The position numbers were made by a program, and so were the translations under genes. From Methylobacterium sp. DB0501 (GTDB lineage Bacteria > Pseudomonadota > Alphaproteobacteria > Rhizobiales > Beijerinckiaceae): a DNA stretch of 64,000 nucleotides. Position 1 is the stretch's first letter. Every line of letters starts with the position of its first letter. The stretch is from positions 62,001 to 126,000 of the forward strand of contig NZ_JAAKGV010000017.1 of assembly GCF_011043735.1 (NCBI RefSeq). Direction: 5' to 3'. The notes beneath the pieces were generated by a model. The model was not told where the DNA came from, searched no databases, and was given only the letters and a program-made list of their open reading frames with translations. Positions 1-8,790 of the stretch are shown here, piece after piece.

Positions 1-73
1 CGGGGCGGGCGGGACGTGTCAGGATGGCATGCCGGGCCGGGTCCCGGCAGCCGGTCTAAGGTCGGGCGCTCCG

Positions 74-103
74 TCTCCTCTCCCCGCGGGCGGGGAGAGG
101 AGA
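74..103 (-). terminator. Hairpin downstream of sgaA
   Basis: A perfect 13-bp inverted repeat (TCTCCTCTCCCCG with its complement) surrounds a 4-nt loop, just past the sgaA stop codon. No clear T-run follows on the minus strand, so it may be a Rho-assisted terminator, a 3'-end stabiliser or a dispersed GC-rich palindrome. Only the symmetry is certain. Confidence 0.5.
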
Positions 104-113
104 GGCCCTTGCC

Positions 114-1301
114 TCACCCTTCGCGGGTGTTCCGGAAGTGCTCCGTCGCCGCGGCGACGCCGCTGCCGGGCGTGATGCGGATGCCGGCATCCTGCATCGC
201 CATCTCGACGCCGGCCAGCGCACCGAGGAGCATCAGCTCGTTGAGGTCGCCGATATGGCCGATGCGGAAGAGCTTGCCCGCCACCTGCGACAGGCCGGCG
301 CCCAGCGCGAGGTTGTAGCGGCGATAGGCGATGTCGATCACGTCCGCGCCGTTGATCCCTTCCGGCACCATCACGGCGCTCACCGTGTCGGAGTGCCACT
401 TCGGATCCTTGGCGCACAGCGTCAGGCCCCAGGCCTTGACCGCCGCGCGGGTGCCGTCGGCGAGCCGGCGGTGGCGGGTGAAGATGTTCTCCAGCCCCTC
501 GTCCTCGACGCAAGCCAGGGCCTCGCGCAGGCCGTACAGCATCGGCAGGGCCGGCGTGTAGGGGAAGTAGCCGGTGGCGTTGGCCTTGGCCTGGTCGTTG
601 AAGTCGAAGTAGACGCGCCGGCACTCGGCGGTCTTGGCGGCTTCCAGCGCCCGCTTGCTGACGCAGACGAGGCCGAGGCCCGCCGGCAGCATCAGGCCCT
701 TCTGCGAGCCAGTGATGGCGCAATCGACCCGCCACTCGTCGGCCCGGAAGTCGATGCTGCCGATCGACGAGACGCCGTCGACGTAGAGCATGGCCGGGTG
801 GTTCGCGGCGTCGATCGCCTTGCGCACCGCGCCGATATCGGAGGTGACGCCGGTGGTGGTCTCGTTGTGGACCACCAGCACCGCCTTGATCCGGTGCTCG
901 CGGTCGGCCCGCAGAGCCTCCTCGATCCGCTCGGGATTGGCGCCGGTGCCCCACTCCTCCTCCTGGACCTCGACGTCGAGGCCGACCCGGCGGGCAAGGT
1001 CGATCCACAGCGTGCTGAACTGGCCGTAGCGCGACGCCAGCACCCGGTCGCCGGGGGAGAGGGTGTTGGTGAGCGCCGCTTCCCAGGCGCCGGTGCCGGT
1101 CGAGGGGAAGAGGAAGATCTGGCCTTCGCGGGACTTGAAGACCTTCTTGGTCTCCTCGAACAGCGGCAGGGTCAGCTCGGGAAAGGACGACGAGCGATGG
1201 TCCTCGGACGGCACGATCATCGCGCGCGAGACCCGCTCGGGAATGTTGGTCGGACCCGGAACGAAAAGGAAGTTGCGTCCCGGACGTCTCGATCCAGCCA
1301 T
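114..1301 (-). CDS. sgaA: Serine--glyoxylate aminotransferase
   Basis: This PLP-dependent fold-I class V aminotransferase converts serine and glyoxylate to hydroxypyruvate and glycine. It is a key cytosolic step of the serine cycle for C1 assimilation. The 395-aa length fits the family. The N-terminal motif FVPGPTNIPE and the Schiff-base lysine in TGSQKGLMLPAG (Lys201) are present. The ATG is preceded by a good GGAGGAGA ribosome binding site. In Methylobacterium sga heads an operon with hprA, mtdA, fchA, mtkAB, ppc and mcl; here the stop is close to the window edge, so those genes, if linked, lie outside. The long leader probably carries its promoter. Confidence 0.93.
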   Translation of the reverse strand: MAGSRRPGRNFLFVPGPTNIPERVSRAMIVPSEDHRSSSFPELTLPLFEETKKVFKSREGQIFLFPSTGTGAWEAALTNTLSPGDRVLASRYGQFSTLWIDLARRVGLDVEVQEEEWGTGANPERIEEALRADREHRIKAVLVVHNETTTGVTSDIGAVRKAIDAANHPAMLYVDGVSSIGSIDFRADEWRVDCAITGSQKGLMLPAGLGLVCVSKRALEAAKTAECRRVYFDFNDQAKANATGYFPYTPALPMLYGLREALACVEDEGLENIFTRHRRLADGTRAAVKAWGLTLCAKDPKWHSDTVSAVMVPEGINGADVIDIAYRRYNLALGAGLSQVAGKLFRIGHIGDLNELMLLGALAGVEMAMQDAGIRITPGSGVAAATEHFRNTREG

Positions 1302-1734
1302 GGTGTCTCCTCCGGCCCTGTGGGCTCAAAGCCCGGACGTTCTCGTCGTCCGGTCTCGTGAAATCGGTTGCGCGATCCCCGCTCGGCGGCGGGTGACGGG
1401 GATCGGACGGTCGAACCCGAAGACCAGCCGGCGGCACGCCGCCGTCCGGGCCCCGGGTCGCCCTGTCGAGAGCGACTATGCGGGCGCCGCTTCCGGAAGG
1501 AAAATTGAAAAAACTGAGCCCCTTATTCAAAAAATTGAAATGCCCGCGATCGTCTCCCCCAAAAGGGGTAGGCGGCTGCACCTTCCGTCGTACGGCTCAG
1601 TCGAGGCTCGGCCGGATCGGCAGTATTGCATAGAAAAGCCGCAAACCTTATCGAATGTGATCAGCGGGACCGATCACGACGGATATGCATCGGCTTCAAG
1701 ATGCAACGGGTCGGAACCGGGGGGAGACCGTTCC
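1302..1734 (-). promoter_or_regulatory. Leader and probable promoter region of sgaA
   Basis: This gap separates sgaA from a divergent small gene. Its middle (about 1495-1570) is AT-rich for this genome. It holds two similar short blocks, AAAATTGAAAAAACTGA and TCAAAAAATTGAAAT, followed by a CCCC-AAAA-GGGG symmetric element. In Methylobacterium extorquens the LysR-type regulator QscR is known to act upstream of sga; whether these blocks are its sites is my inference. No exact -35/-10 pair is claimed. Confidence 0.4.
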
Positions 1735-2064
1735 ATGATTGCGAGCAGCGTGGGCTCAGGGTTCACACGCGCAGAATCCACCCGCCTGTGGCCGCGCACC
1801 GTGCGCCGCTGGCCGACCTACAATCTGTTTCGCCGGCGCGCGGAGCCAGACCTGGTGTGCGCGGTGCCGAACGACTTCCCGGTGCCGGCCTTCGTCTCCG
1901 GCGAGGCCTGGACCTATGCCGGCAGCATCAGTTCGCCGTCCGAGGCGCCGCCCGGCTTCGTGGCCGAGATCGCCGAGCGCGGCGCCGAGACCCGCGGCTT
2001 CCACCTGTTCCACCAGCTGCCGGCCACGGTCGTGCTGGAGCAGGCGTGGCGGGCCGCCGGATAA
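1735..2064 (+). CDS. Hypothetical protein, 109 aa
   Basis: I do not recognise this protein. It starts with a basic, Arg-rich segment and continues into a compact acidic/aromatic C-terminal half containing CAVPNDFPVPAF and GEAWTYAG. It has no signal peptide or membrane segment. The ATG is chosen because a strong GGGGGAGA ribosome binding site lies about 9 nt upstream and the frame has GC3 bias; an upstream extension of the frame lacks these. It is divergent from sgaA. The leader resembles that of another small gene at 49533. Confidence 0.55.
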   Translation: MIASSVGSGFTRAESTRLWPRTVRRWPTYNLFRRRAEPDLVCAVPNDFPVPAFVSGEAWTYAGSISSPSEAPPGFVAEIAERGAETRGFHLFHQLPATVVLEQAWRAAG

Positions 2065-2169
2065 GCTTATCTTTCGGAGAACCCGGGCGGGGGTTCGCGC
2101 ATTGTCCAGCCAAGACACACCTTGGCGAGATCTGTCGCACCGATCTGCCCAAAGCCCGGAGTTCCGAAG

Positions 2170-2460
2170 ATGCTCTTCAAGACCGTCATCGCGGCCGGCC
2201 TCGTGCTCGCCGGCTCCGCTGCCGCCCGCGCCGAGGGCACCAGCCTCGATCAGGCCGGTATCCCGGCCCTCGACGTGCCGGGCTTCTCCACGAGCGTCCC
2301 GGCCGGCATGCCGCTCTTCGCCGCCCTGCCCCGGATGGCGCCGGGCGCCGAGGTCGAGGTCCGCGGCATCGACGCGAGCGGCCTCGTCGCCTTCGGCCCG
2401 ACGGTGCCGTCGATGATGGACCCGAATGCCGACATCGCGACCGGCTCGTTGAAGAAGTAG
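2170..2460 (+). CDS. Small secreted hypothetical protein, 96 aa
   Basis: The first 22 residues form a clear Sec signal peptide (MLFKTVIAAGLVLAGSAAARA, cleavage expected before EGTSL). The mature part is about 75 residues, Pro/Ala/Met-rich, without cysteines or known motifs, and ends GSLKK. I start at this ATG because it begins the signal peptide and GGAG lies upstream; an in-frame start 48 nt earlier would hide the signal. It is probably periplasmic; function is unknown. Confidence 0.6.
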   Translation: MLFKTVIAAGLVLAGSAAARAEGTSLDQAGIPALDVPGFSTSVPAGMPLFAALPRMAPGAEVEVRGIDASGLVAFGPTVPSMMDPNADIATGSLKK

Positions 2461-2588
2461 GTCGATCGTGGCCGGGGCGCCTTGCCCCGGCTCATGAGCG
2501 CTCTTGATCGACCCGACCTCCACCCTCCACCATGTCGTTCCGGGACCGCGCAGCGGAGCCCGGAACGACATGGTGGAAATCAGGTCGC

Positions 2589-3377
2589 TCAGGCGCTCAA
2601 CGCCGCCACCCGTGCCGCCGCCTCGAATTCCTCCCGGCGCCTGTCCAGGCGCGCTTCCGCTTCCGCGTCCCGACCCCAGACCTCCGCCTGGAAGGTCTCG
2701 TCGACATGCGCGGCGGTCCAGCCCTCCTGCGGGGTCAGGCGGCCGTGCAGGACGGCGAGCGCGATCAGCAGCGAGCCGGTGAGCGTCGTCATCGAGTGCA
2801 GGCCTGCCAGGGCCGTCGGGCTCTCCACCGCCGCGATAGCGCGGCGCAGGGCCTGCAGCGACGCCTCCGGCTGTGTGACGTGCATCACGCCCTCGCTCAG
2901 CACGAACCGGGCGCCGAGCGCCTCGTGGGCCCAGGCCAGCACCGGGTCCCAGGCGGTGGCTTGCGCGGCGACGAGACGGGCCGGGTCGCCGGCCCGGTAG
3001 ACGACGAGGTCGGTGCCCGCATAGGCCGAGAGATCGTCGATCACCGCCTCGCGCCGCTCGGACACCCCGTCGAGGGCCGAGTTGACGAGGCGGGTGAGCG
3101 GCATCCGCGCCGGATCGATGAATTCACCTTGCGCGCCCCACTCCGCCGCCAGGGCCTCGGCGAGGGCGGCCTGGGGCACGGCGAGGTAGCGGCGGGCCGG
3201 GGTACGGGCTGGGCGGCCGTCGAGGACGAGGCGGAAGCCGTCCTCGGCCGGCGCGACGCCGGCTTCCTCGTAGAAGCGCTTGGGCAGCGCGGGCTTCGCC
3301 GATTGGCGGGCGGCGCGGACCGGATCGGGCGAAGCCTCCGGGTCCCCGAGCCAGTCCTGGGTCACGTCGTTGCTCAT
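2589..3377 (-). CDS. ATP12 family chaperone for F1-ATPase assembly
   Basis: The 262-aa protein matches the ATP12 family, which binds the F1 alpha subunit during ATP synthase assembly. Recognisable blocks are KRFYEEAGV near residue 33, the LDGRPARTPARR loop, EWGAQGEFIDPARMPLTRLVNSALD, and the late AALAVLHGRLTP helix region. Length is typical. It is the last gene of a leftward group with a HAD phosphatase 43 nt upstream and an RluA-type pseudouridine synthase further up, an order I associate with Hyphomicrobiales genomes. Cytoplasmic. Confidence 0.9.
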   Translation of the reverse strand: MSNDVTQDWLGDPEASPDPVRAARQSAKPALPKRFYEEAGVAPAEDGFRLVLDGRPARTPARRYLAVPQAALAEALAAEWGAQGEFIDPARMPLTRLVNSALDGVSERREAVIDDLSAYAGTDLVVYRAGDPARLVAAQATAWDPVLAWAHEALGARFVLSEGVMHVTQPEASLQALRRAIAAVESPTALAGLHSMTTLTGSLLIALAVLHGRLTPQEGWTAAHVDETFQAEVWGRDAEAEARLDRRREEFEAAARVAALSA

Positions 3378-3420
3378 GGGGCGAAGATAAGGTCTCGGGG
3401 TCGTCGTTGCGAGGCGCTCG

Positions 3421-4083
3421 TCAGGCCGCCGCGATCCGGTCCATCAGGACGGATTCGAGGGCGGCCATGCTGTCGATCACCGCGTGCGCGCCGGCGTTCC
3501 GCAGAGCCTCGGGGGTGTGGTAGCCCCAGGCGACGCCGAACGCCCCGACCTGGGCGCCCCGCGCCATCATCATGTCGTAGGTCGTGTCGCCGATCATCAC
3601 GGTCCGCGCCGGCTCGGCCCCGGTCTCGGCTATCGCCTGTTCCAGCATCGCCGGGTGGGGCTTCGAGGGGGCGTCGTCGGCGGTCTGCACCGTGGAGAAC
3701 CAGCCCGCCCAGCCGTGGAGCGCGACGAGGTGGTCGACGCCGCGGCGGGATTTTCCCGTGGCGATGCCGAGCTGCACTTTCGGTTCGCGGTTGAGCCGGG
3801 CCAGCAGCGCGGCGGCACCGGGAAACAGCGCCTCGCGGATCTCGGCCCGGGCCCGCAGCCGGCCGAACGACTGCTTGTAGGCCTCGGAGAGGGCCACCAC
3901 CGGCCCATCCGATCCGACGAGAGCCGTGAAGGCCTGCGGCAGCGACAGCCCGACCACCGATAGCGAGCGCTCCCGCGTCGGCGCCGGCAGCCCCACCGCG
4001 GCGAAGGCCTCGCGCTGGGCCGCCACGATCATGTGCTGGCTGTCGACCAGGGTGCCGTCGACGTCGAAGACGATCAGGAGCAT
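3421..4083 (-). CDS. HAD-IA family hydrolase (phosphoglycolate phosphatase-like)
   Basis: All four HAD motifs are visible in 220 aa: nucleophile motif DVDGTLVD (residues 7-14), ATGKS, the conserved lysine in SKPHP, and GDTTYDMMMA. The cap is the small helical type between motifs I and II, so it is a subfamily IA phosphatase of unknown substrate, possibly phosphoglycolate. A longer frame adds 39 low-complexity residues that overlap the upstream PsiF-like gene; the start at MLLIVFDVDG puts motif I at the N-terminus, as is usual. It sits between the PsiF-like and ATP12 genes. Confidence 0.88.
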   Translation of the reverse strand: MLLIVFDVDGTLVDSQHMIVAAQREAFAAVGLPAPTRERSLSVVGLSLPQAFTALVGSDGPVVALSEAYKQSFGRLRARAEIREALFPGAAALLARLNREPKVQLGIATGKSRRGVDHLVALHGWAGWFSTVQTADDAPSKPHPAMLEQAIAETGAEPARTVMIGDTTYDMMMARGAQVGAFGVAWGYHTPEALRNAGAHAVIDSMAALESVLMDRIAAA

Positions 4084-4153
4084 GGGTGTTCGGGCCGCCT
4101 CGTTCCGTGCCGAGCGAGGCCTCGCCCGCACCCCGCCCTCAGGGCTGCTTGCC

Positions 4154-4570
4154 TCAGGGCTGCTTGGCGCGGGCCGGCTGGCCCGGCTGGATCCGCTCAT
4201 AGCCCAGGCGGCAGCGGATCAGGAAGCGGCGGCGCGCGCCACCATGCAGGCCGCGCCGCTGCGAGGCGCGGTTGCAGGCGGCGTAGCTCGGGCGGCGCCG
4301 GCGGGGCGTCGCCGCGCGCTCGGTTCCGGCCGGCCGGCTCGCCGTCGCATGGCCGTCTATGGGTGCCGCGCCGCGGCCGTCCTGTCGGCTCTCATGACGG
4401 CCGTCCTGGCGACCATCCTGCCGGCCTTGCGCGGGCTTGCCGTCGGGGCGCGCGGCCGGTGCCGTCGGAGCGGCGGGCGTCGGCTCGGGAGCGGCGGGAG
4501 TCTGGGCCTGCGCCGTCCCGAGGAAGAGGAATCCGATCAGGCCGAGGCTGGCGAGCGCGGCGGGTTTCAT
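4154..4570 (-). CDS. Secreted protein with a PsiF-like repeat
   Basis: A signal peptide (MKPAALASLGLIGFLFLGTAQA) is followed by a Pro/Ala linker, an Arg/Asp/Gly-rich stretch with RQDGRQDGRHESRQDGR repeats, and a C-terminal motif around YAACNRASQRRGL and FLIRCRLGY. The last part resembles a PsiF repeat (C-x2-A-x2-[KR]GL-x-G-x-[AR]R-x3-F-x2-C). PsiF-repeat proteins are small periplasmic proteins of unclear function. The gene is inserted between the pseudouridine synthase and HAD genes. The PsiF assignment is by eye and tentative. Confidence 0.6.
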   Translation of the reverse strand: MKPAALASLGLIGFLFLGTAQAQTPAAPEPTPAAPTAPAARPDGKPAQGRQDGRQDGRHESRQDGRGAAPIDGHATASRPAGTERAATPRRRRPSYAACNRASQRRGLHGGARRRFLIRCRLGYERIQPGQPARAKQP

Positions 4571-4733
4571 CTGGCTTGTCTCACTCCCGATGGGCCGCGG
4601 GCCCGCGCTGGCGCCGTGCTCGCGACCGCCGCCTTGAGAATAAGGCGCGCGGGCGTCCTGCCAAGGCCTCTCCGTCCATCCCCCTCCCCAAGGGCAGCCT
4701 GCCCATGGAGGGAGATCCCTGCCGCGCGCGTCG

Positions 4734-6230
4734 TCACGCCTCGGGCGCCTCCACGATCGGGTCGTAGCGCGCGGCGTCGAACCCGAGCAGGTTCCAGCTC
4801 TGCGCCATGTGGGGCGGGAGCGGCGCCGTCACGTCGATCGGCTTGGCGGTGCGCGGATGCGGGATCACGATGCGCCGGGCGAGGAGGTGCAGGCGGTTCT
4901 GCAGCCCCCCGGGCAGCTCCCAGTTCTCGATGTCGAAGTATTTCGGGTCGCCGACGAGCGGGTGGCCGATATGGGCCGCGTGGGCGCGCAGCTGGTGCGT
5001 ACGGCCGGTGACCGGCTTCAGCGACAGCCAGGCGAGCTTCTGCCCGGCCTGGTCGACCACGGCGTAGTAGGTGAGCGCGTGGCTCGCGCCCTCGTCGCCG
5101 TGCTTGGCCACCCGCATCCGGGCGTCGGAATCGCCGATCTCCTCCTTGGCGAGGTAGGTCGAGATCCGGCCCTGGCGCACCTTCGGCACGCCGGCCGCGA
5201 GCGCCCAGTAGATCTTGCGCGCCGCCCGCGACCGGAAGGTCTTGGCGAGCGTCGCCGCGGCGAGCCGGGTCTTGGCGATGATGAGGCAGCCCGCCGTGTC
5301 CTTGTCGAGGCGGTGGACGAGGCGCGGCTTCTGGCCGTCCTTGTCGCGCATCGCCTCGAGCAGGCCGTCGACGTGGCGGGTGGTGCCCGAGCCGCCCTGG
5401 ACCGCGAGGCCGAACGGCTTGTTGAGCACCATCATGTCCTGGTCCTCGTAGAGGATCAGGGAGCGCAGGAAGGCGAGATCCCCCTCCGCCCGGGGCGAGC
5501 CGGGAGCCGGGGCGCGCGCCTCAAGGCTCAAGGGCGGCACGCGCACGCTGGCGCCGGGCTCGACCCGGTCGGCGGCCTTGGCACGCTTGCCGTTCACCCG
5601 CAACTCGCCCTTGCGCACCAGGCTCTGGATGCGGGTGAAGGGCAGCTGCGGGAAGCGGGCCGAGAGGAAGCGGTCGATCCGCATTCCGGCCTCGTCCGGC
5701 GTCACCTCCAGCGTCTGCACCCCGGTGGCAAGAGCCTCGGCGGTCGCCTCGCGGAGCGCCCGGCGGGTCGGGGGGCTGGTCGCCGCGGAGCCGGATTCCG
5801 CGGGAGCGCGACGCGGCGCGTCGCCGGTCTCCCGACGCTCGTCCCGGCCCTCGTGCCTGCGAGGCCGGGCCGTCGGACGGCCCTCTTGCGCGGTGCGGGT
5901 GGCGGGCCGTTCCGCCGCGCCGGTGCGCGGCCGGTCGGATCTCGGCTTATCCGACCTCGGCCTCTCCGATTTTGGCTTGGGAGGAAATTTCCCGGCCGGC
6001 ACGCGGGCCGGCGCCTCGTCCCGCTCCCAAGGAGAGGCGTCGCTCGTATCGCGGCCGAAGGCCGCGCGGGGGGCCGGGCCGGCCCGGCTGGAGACCACCA
6101 GGCCGGCGGCGCGCTCGGCGGCGTCGCGGGCGGTGTTGCGCGGTCCGGTGCGGGCCCGCGGCGGGCGGGCGGGTCCGCCCGGGCCGGTCCGCGACCGCCC
6201 GGAACCGCCGCGAGAAGGAGGCTTCGTCAT
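4734..6230 (-). CDS. RluA/RluC-type 23S rRNA pseudouridine synthase with a long basic N-terminal extension
   Basis: The C-terminal 310 residues are a standard large-subunit pseudouridine synthase. An S4-type RNA-binding motif (GMRIDRFLSARFPQLP) is followed by the catalytic HRLDKDTAG (Asp309 by this start), GRTHQLRAHAAHIGHPLVGDPKY and the final LHLLARR region. Ahead of it lie about 170 low-complexity residues rich in Arg, Pro, Ser and Gly, with SERPRSDKPRSDRPR repeats; these look disordered and RNA-binding. I start at MTKPPSRGG; an upstream ATG would add 15 residues. It heads a leftward group with the PsiF-like, HAD and ATP12 genes. Confidence 0.88.
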   Translation of the reverse strand: MTKPPSRGGSGRSRTGPGGPARPPRARTGPRNTARDAAERAAGLVVSSRAGPAPRAAFGRDTSDASPWERDEAPARVPAGKFPPKPKSERPRSDKPRSDRPRTGAAERPATRTAQEGRPTARPRRHEGRDERRETGDAPRRAPAESGSAATSPPTRRALREATAEALATGVQTLEVTPDEAGMRIDRFLSARFPQLPFTRIQSLVRKGELRVNGKRAKAADRVEPGASVRVPPLSLEARAPAPGSPRAEGDLAFLRSLILYEDQDMMVLNKPFGLAVQGGSGTTRHVDGLLEAMRDKDGQKPRLVHRLDKDTAGCLIIAKTRLAAATLAKTFRSRAARKIYWALAAGVPKVRQGRISTYLAKEEIGDSDARMRVAKHGDEGASHALTYYAVVDQAGQKLAWLSLKPVTGRTHQLRAHAAHIGHPLVGDPKYFDIENWELPGGLQNRLHLLARRIVIPHPRTAKPIDVTAPLPPHMAQSWNLLGFDAARYDPIVEAPEA

Positions 6231-6315
6231 GCGGCGGCTCGTAGCACCCGCAAGCCCTCCCGTCACGCCCGGCAAATCACCGCCGGGACATCATCGCAGA
6301 AATCGTCCCCGAGGA

Positions 6316-7146
6316 TCATCTCCACGAGACGCCGCGCGAAAACCCCTCGGGACGGCCGTGGGCCGGCTCCGCGAAGGCGGCGGCACAGTCGATGCCGAAG
6401 CGCTGGACCAGGTCGTCGGCGAGGCCGGAAAAATCGTCCGCCGCGCGGGCCTGGGGGCGGTGGTGCCGCACCGGCCGGCGCCGGGCGAAGGCCTCGCTCA
6501 CCGCCACGTCGGTGCGCACCCCTCGCACCATCTGACCGGGCCCGAAGGCGGTGCGGAGCTGGCCCAGCGTCTCGCGTTCGACATTGGTGCGCAGGTCGAC
6601 GCGCATCGGCGCGATGGCGAGGCCGAGCGGCGCGGCGCGGAGGCGCAGCATCGTGTCGTGGTAGGAGCGGGCGAACTGGCACACGCCTTCGAGGCCGAGG
6701 GGATCGAGGGTGGTGGGGACCACCACGCCGTCGCTCGCCATCAGGGCGCAGATCGTGAGCGCGGCCGCGGCCGGCGGCACGTCGATCAACACCAGGTCGT
6801 GGGCGTGGCGCAAGGGAGCGAGGGCGGCGGCGATGCAGTGGATGTCACTGTTGCCGAGCTGCCCGTCGAAGCCGCGGTCGGCGGGCACCATCGCGACGTT
6901 GTCCTCCCCGGTCGCCTGCGCGGCGCCGCCGTAATCGGTGTGCGCCCGCAGCAGCGGCGTGTGGGCGTTGGCGGATCCGAGCCGCGCGCTCACCCCGAGC
7001 CCGAGGCCGGCATGCCCCTGCGGATCGAGATCGACCACCAGCACCCGGTAGCCTCGGACGCCGAGTTCGGCCGCGAGGTTGACCGCGGAGGTCGTCTTGC
7101 CGGTGCCGCCCTTGCAATTGGCGATCGAGAGCACCCGCACCGTCAT
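6316..7146 (-). CDS. ParA/MinD-family ATPase without a ParB partner
   Basis: The deviant Walker A motif KGGTGKTT (residues 12-19), the VVDLDPQGHA switch region and LVLIDVPPAA identify a ParA-type P-loop ATPase of 276 aa. A helical region RTNVERETLGQLRTAFG and a short Arg-rich tail follow. No parB or parS-like repeat is adjacent, so this is an orphan, perhaps involved in positioning a protein complex or partitioning a replicon. It lies immediately downstream of rarA on the same strand but separated by 113 nt. Confidence 0.85.
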   Translation of the reverse strand: MTVRVLSIANCKGGTGKTTSAVNLAAELGVRGYRVLVVDLDPQGHAGLGLGVSARLGSANAHTPLLRAHTDYGGAAQATGEDNVAMVPADRGFDGQLGNSDIHCIAAALAPLRHAHDLVLIDVPPAAAALTICALMASDGVVVPTTLDPLGLEGVCQFARSYHDTMLRLRAAPLGLAIAPMRVDLRTNVERETLGQLRTAFGPGQMVRGVRTDVAVSEAFARRRPVRHHRPQARAADDFSGLADDLVQRFGIDCAAAFAEPAHGRPEGFSRGVSWR

Positions 7147-7259
7147 CGCGCCCGCCTGGATCGCGCCCGCGCGGGCGGTCGATTCTGTTCCATCCCGACA
7201 GGCTGACCCAGGGGAGAGTGGAGCGTCAACGCCTCCCGGACCGGTTGTTCACACGACGG

Positions 7260-8600
7260 TCAAGATTCCCCGGACGATTCCTCGCAGGGTCCCTGGCCGG
7301 CCCGTTCCCGGCGGGCCTTCTCCCACCAGTCCAGGCGCTCGGCGATGCGGCGCTCGAAGCCCCGCTCGGTCGGCGCGTAGAGATGCCGGCGTCCCAGCCG
7401 CTCCGGCCAGTAATCCTGGCCCGAGAAGGCGTCGGGCTCGTCGTGGTCGTAGCGGTAGCCCTCGCCGTAGCCGAGCCTGCGCATCAGCTTGGTCGGGGCG
7501 TTGAGGATGGTGCGCGGCGGCGGCAGCGAGCCGTGCTCCTTGGCCAGGCGTGTCGCGGCCTTGTAGGCGGTGTAGACCGCGTTCGATTTCGGCGCCGTCG
7601 CGAGGTAGATCGCCGCCTGCGCCAGGGCCAATTCACCCTCCGGCGAGCCCAGGAAGTCGAACGCCTCCTTGGCGGCGTTCGCCACCACCAGGGCCTGCGG
7701 GTCGGCGAGCCCGATATCCTCCACCGCCATCCGCACCAGCCGGCGGGCGATGAACAGCCGGTCCTCGCCGGCATCGAGCATCCGGCAGAGATAATAGAGG
7801 GCGGCGTCCGGGTCGGAGCCGCGGATCGTCTTGTGCAGCGCGGATATGAGGTTGTAGTGCCCCTCCTGCGCCTTGTCGTAGATCGGGGCGCGGCGCTGGA
7901 TCAGCTCCTGCAACAGGGCCGCATCCAGGGTCTCGCCGGGCGCCGCGGAGCGCCAGACCTCCTCGGCGAGGGTCAGGGCCGCCCGGCCGTCGCCGTCGGC
8001 CATCCGCACCAGCACCGCGCGGGCCTCCGGATCGAGGGGCAGCGGCCGCCCGGTCACCGCCTCGGCCCGGTCGAGGAGCCGGGCGATCGCCGCCTCGTCG
8101 AGAGCGCGGAAGACCAGCACCCGGGCGCGGGAGAGGAGCGCGGCGTTCAGCTCGAAGGACGGGTTCTCGGTGGTGGCGCCTACCAGCGTGACGGTGCCGT
8201 CCTCGACCACCGGCAGGAAGGCGTCGAGCTGGGCGCGGTTGAAGCGGTGGATCTCGTCGACGAAGAGCAGCGTGCCGCGCCCCGCCGCCCGCCGGGCACG
8301 GGCCGCCTCGAACACCTTTCGCAGTTCGGCGACGCCGGAGAAGATCGCCGAGATCTGCTCGAAATGCAGGTCGGTCTCGCCGGCCAAGAGCCGCGCCACC
8401 GTGGTCTTGCCGGTGCCGGGCGGTCCCCACAGGATCAGCGAGCCGAGGTTGCGCCCGCGCAGGAGCCGGGTCAGCGCGCCGCCCGCCCCGGTCAGGTGCT
8501 CCTGCCCGACCACCTCGGCGAGGGTCGTCGGCCGCAAGGTGTCGGCGAGGGGGCGGGGCGCGTCGCGGTCGAGGCCCGCGGAGACGAACAGGTCGGACAT
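7260..8600 (-). CDS. rarA: Replication-associated recombination protein A (RarA/MgsA) AAA+ ATPase
   Basis: RarA is a clamp-loader-like AAA+ ATPase acting at stalled forks. The 446-aa protein has the DTLRPTTLAEVVGQEHLTG N-terminal box, Walker A GPPGTGKTT, Walker B LLFVDEIHRFN, sensor 1 GATTENPSFELN, and the C-terminal MgsA tetramerisation region with SALHKTIRGSDPDAALYYL and a GEGYRYDHDEP motif. A longer frame would add 19 residues (MGEGRRALAASRPAGVDAG), but the start at MSDLFVSAG fits the family. The terminal part is Arg/Glu-rich. Confidence 0.94.
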   Translation of the reverse strand: MSDLFVSAGLDRDAPRPLADTLRPTTLAEVVGQEHLTGAGGALTRLLRGRNLGSLILWGPPGTGKTTVARLLAGETDLHFEQISAIFSGVAELRKVFEAARARRAAGRGTLLFVDEIHRFNRAQLDAFLPVVEDGTVTLVGATTENPSFELNAALLSRARVLVFRALDEAAIARLLDRAEAVTGRPLPLDPEARAVLVRMADGDGRAALTLAEEVWRSAAPGETLDAALLQELIQRRAPIYDKAQEGHYNLISALHKTIRGSDPDAALYYLCRMLDAGEDRLFIARRLVRMAVEDIGLADPQALVVANAAKEAFDFLGSPEGELALAQAAIYLATAPKSNAVYTAYKAATRLAKEHGSLPPPRTILNAPTKLMRRLGYGEGYRYDHDEPDAFSGQDYWPERLGRRHLYAPTERGFERRIAERLDWWEKARRERAGQGPCEESSGES

Positions 8601-8790
8601 GCCCGCATCAACACCCGCCGGGCGCGAGGCCGCAAGAGCGCGCCGGCCCTCGCCCACCGCCCGTCGGGCCCGAAGGCGCAGGCCCTGCCAGGATGATGCG
8701 AAGAGGCACCGAAACTGCTACCCTCTCGGCGGGGTCACCCCCATGCGCCGGCGCGCTTGCCGGGACCCGGTCTTCAGCCTAGCAAGCAGC

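Noticed and set aside
3421..4200. Longer N-terminus for the HAD hydrolase
   Set aside because: The extra 39 residues are Ser/Pro/Arg-rich, overlap the PsiF-like gene, and would move the HAD motif I away from the N-terminus.
4809..6758. Long plus-strand open frame opposite the pseudouridine synthase and ParA genes
   Set aside because: Shadow frame; the opposite strand encodes recognised domains and this one gives low-complexity Arg/Gly sequence.
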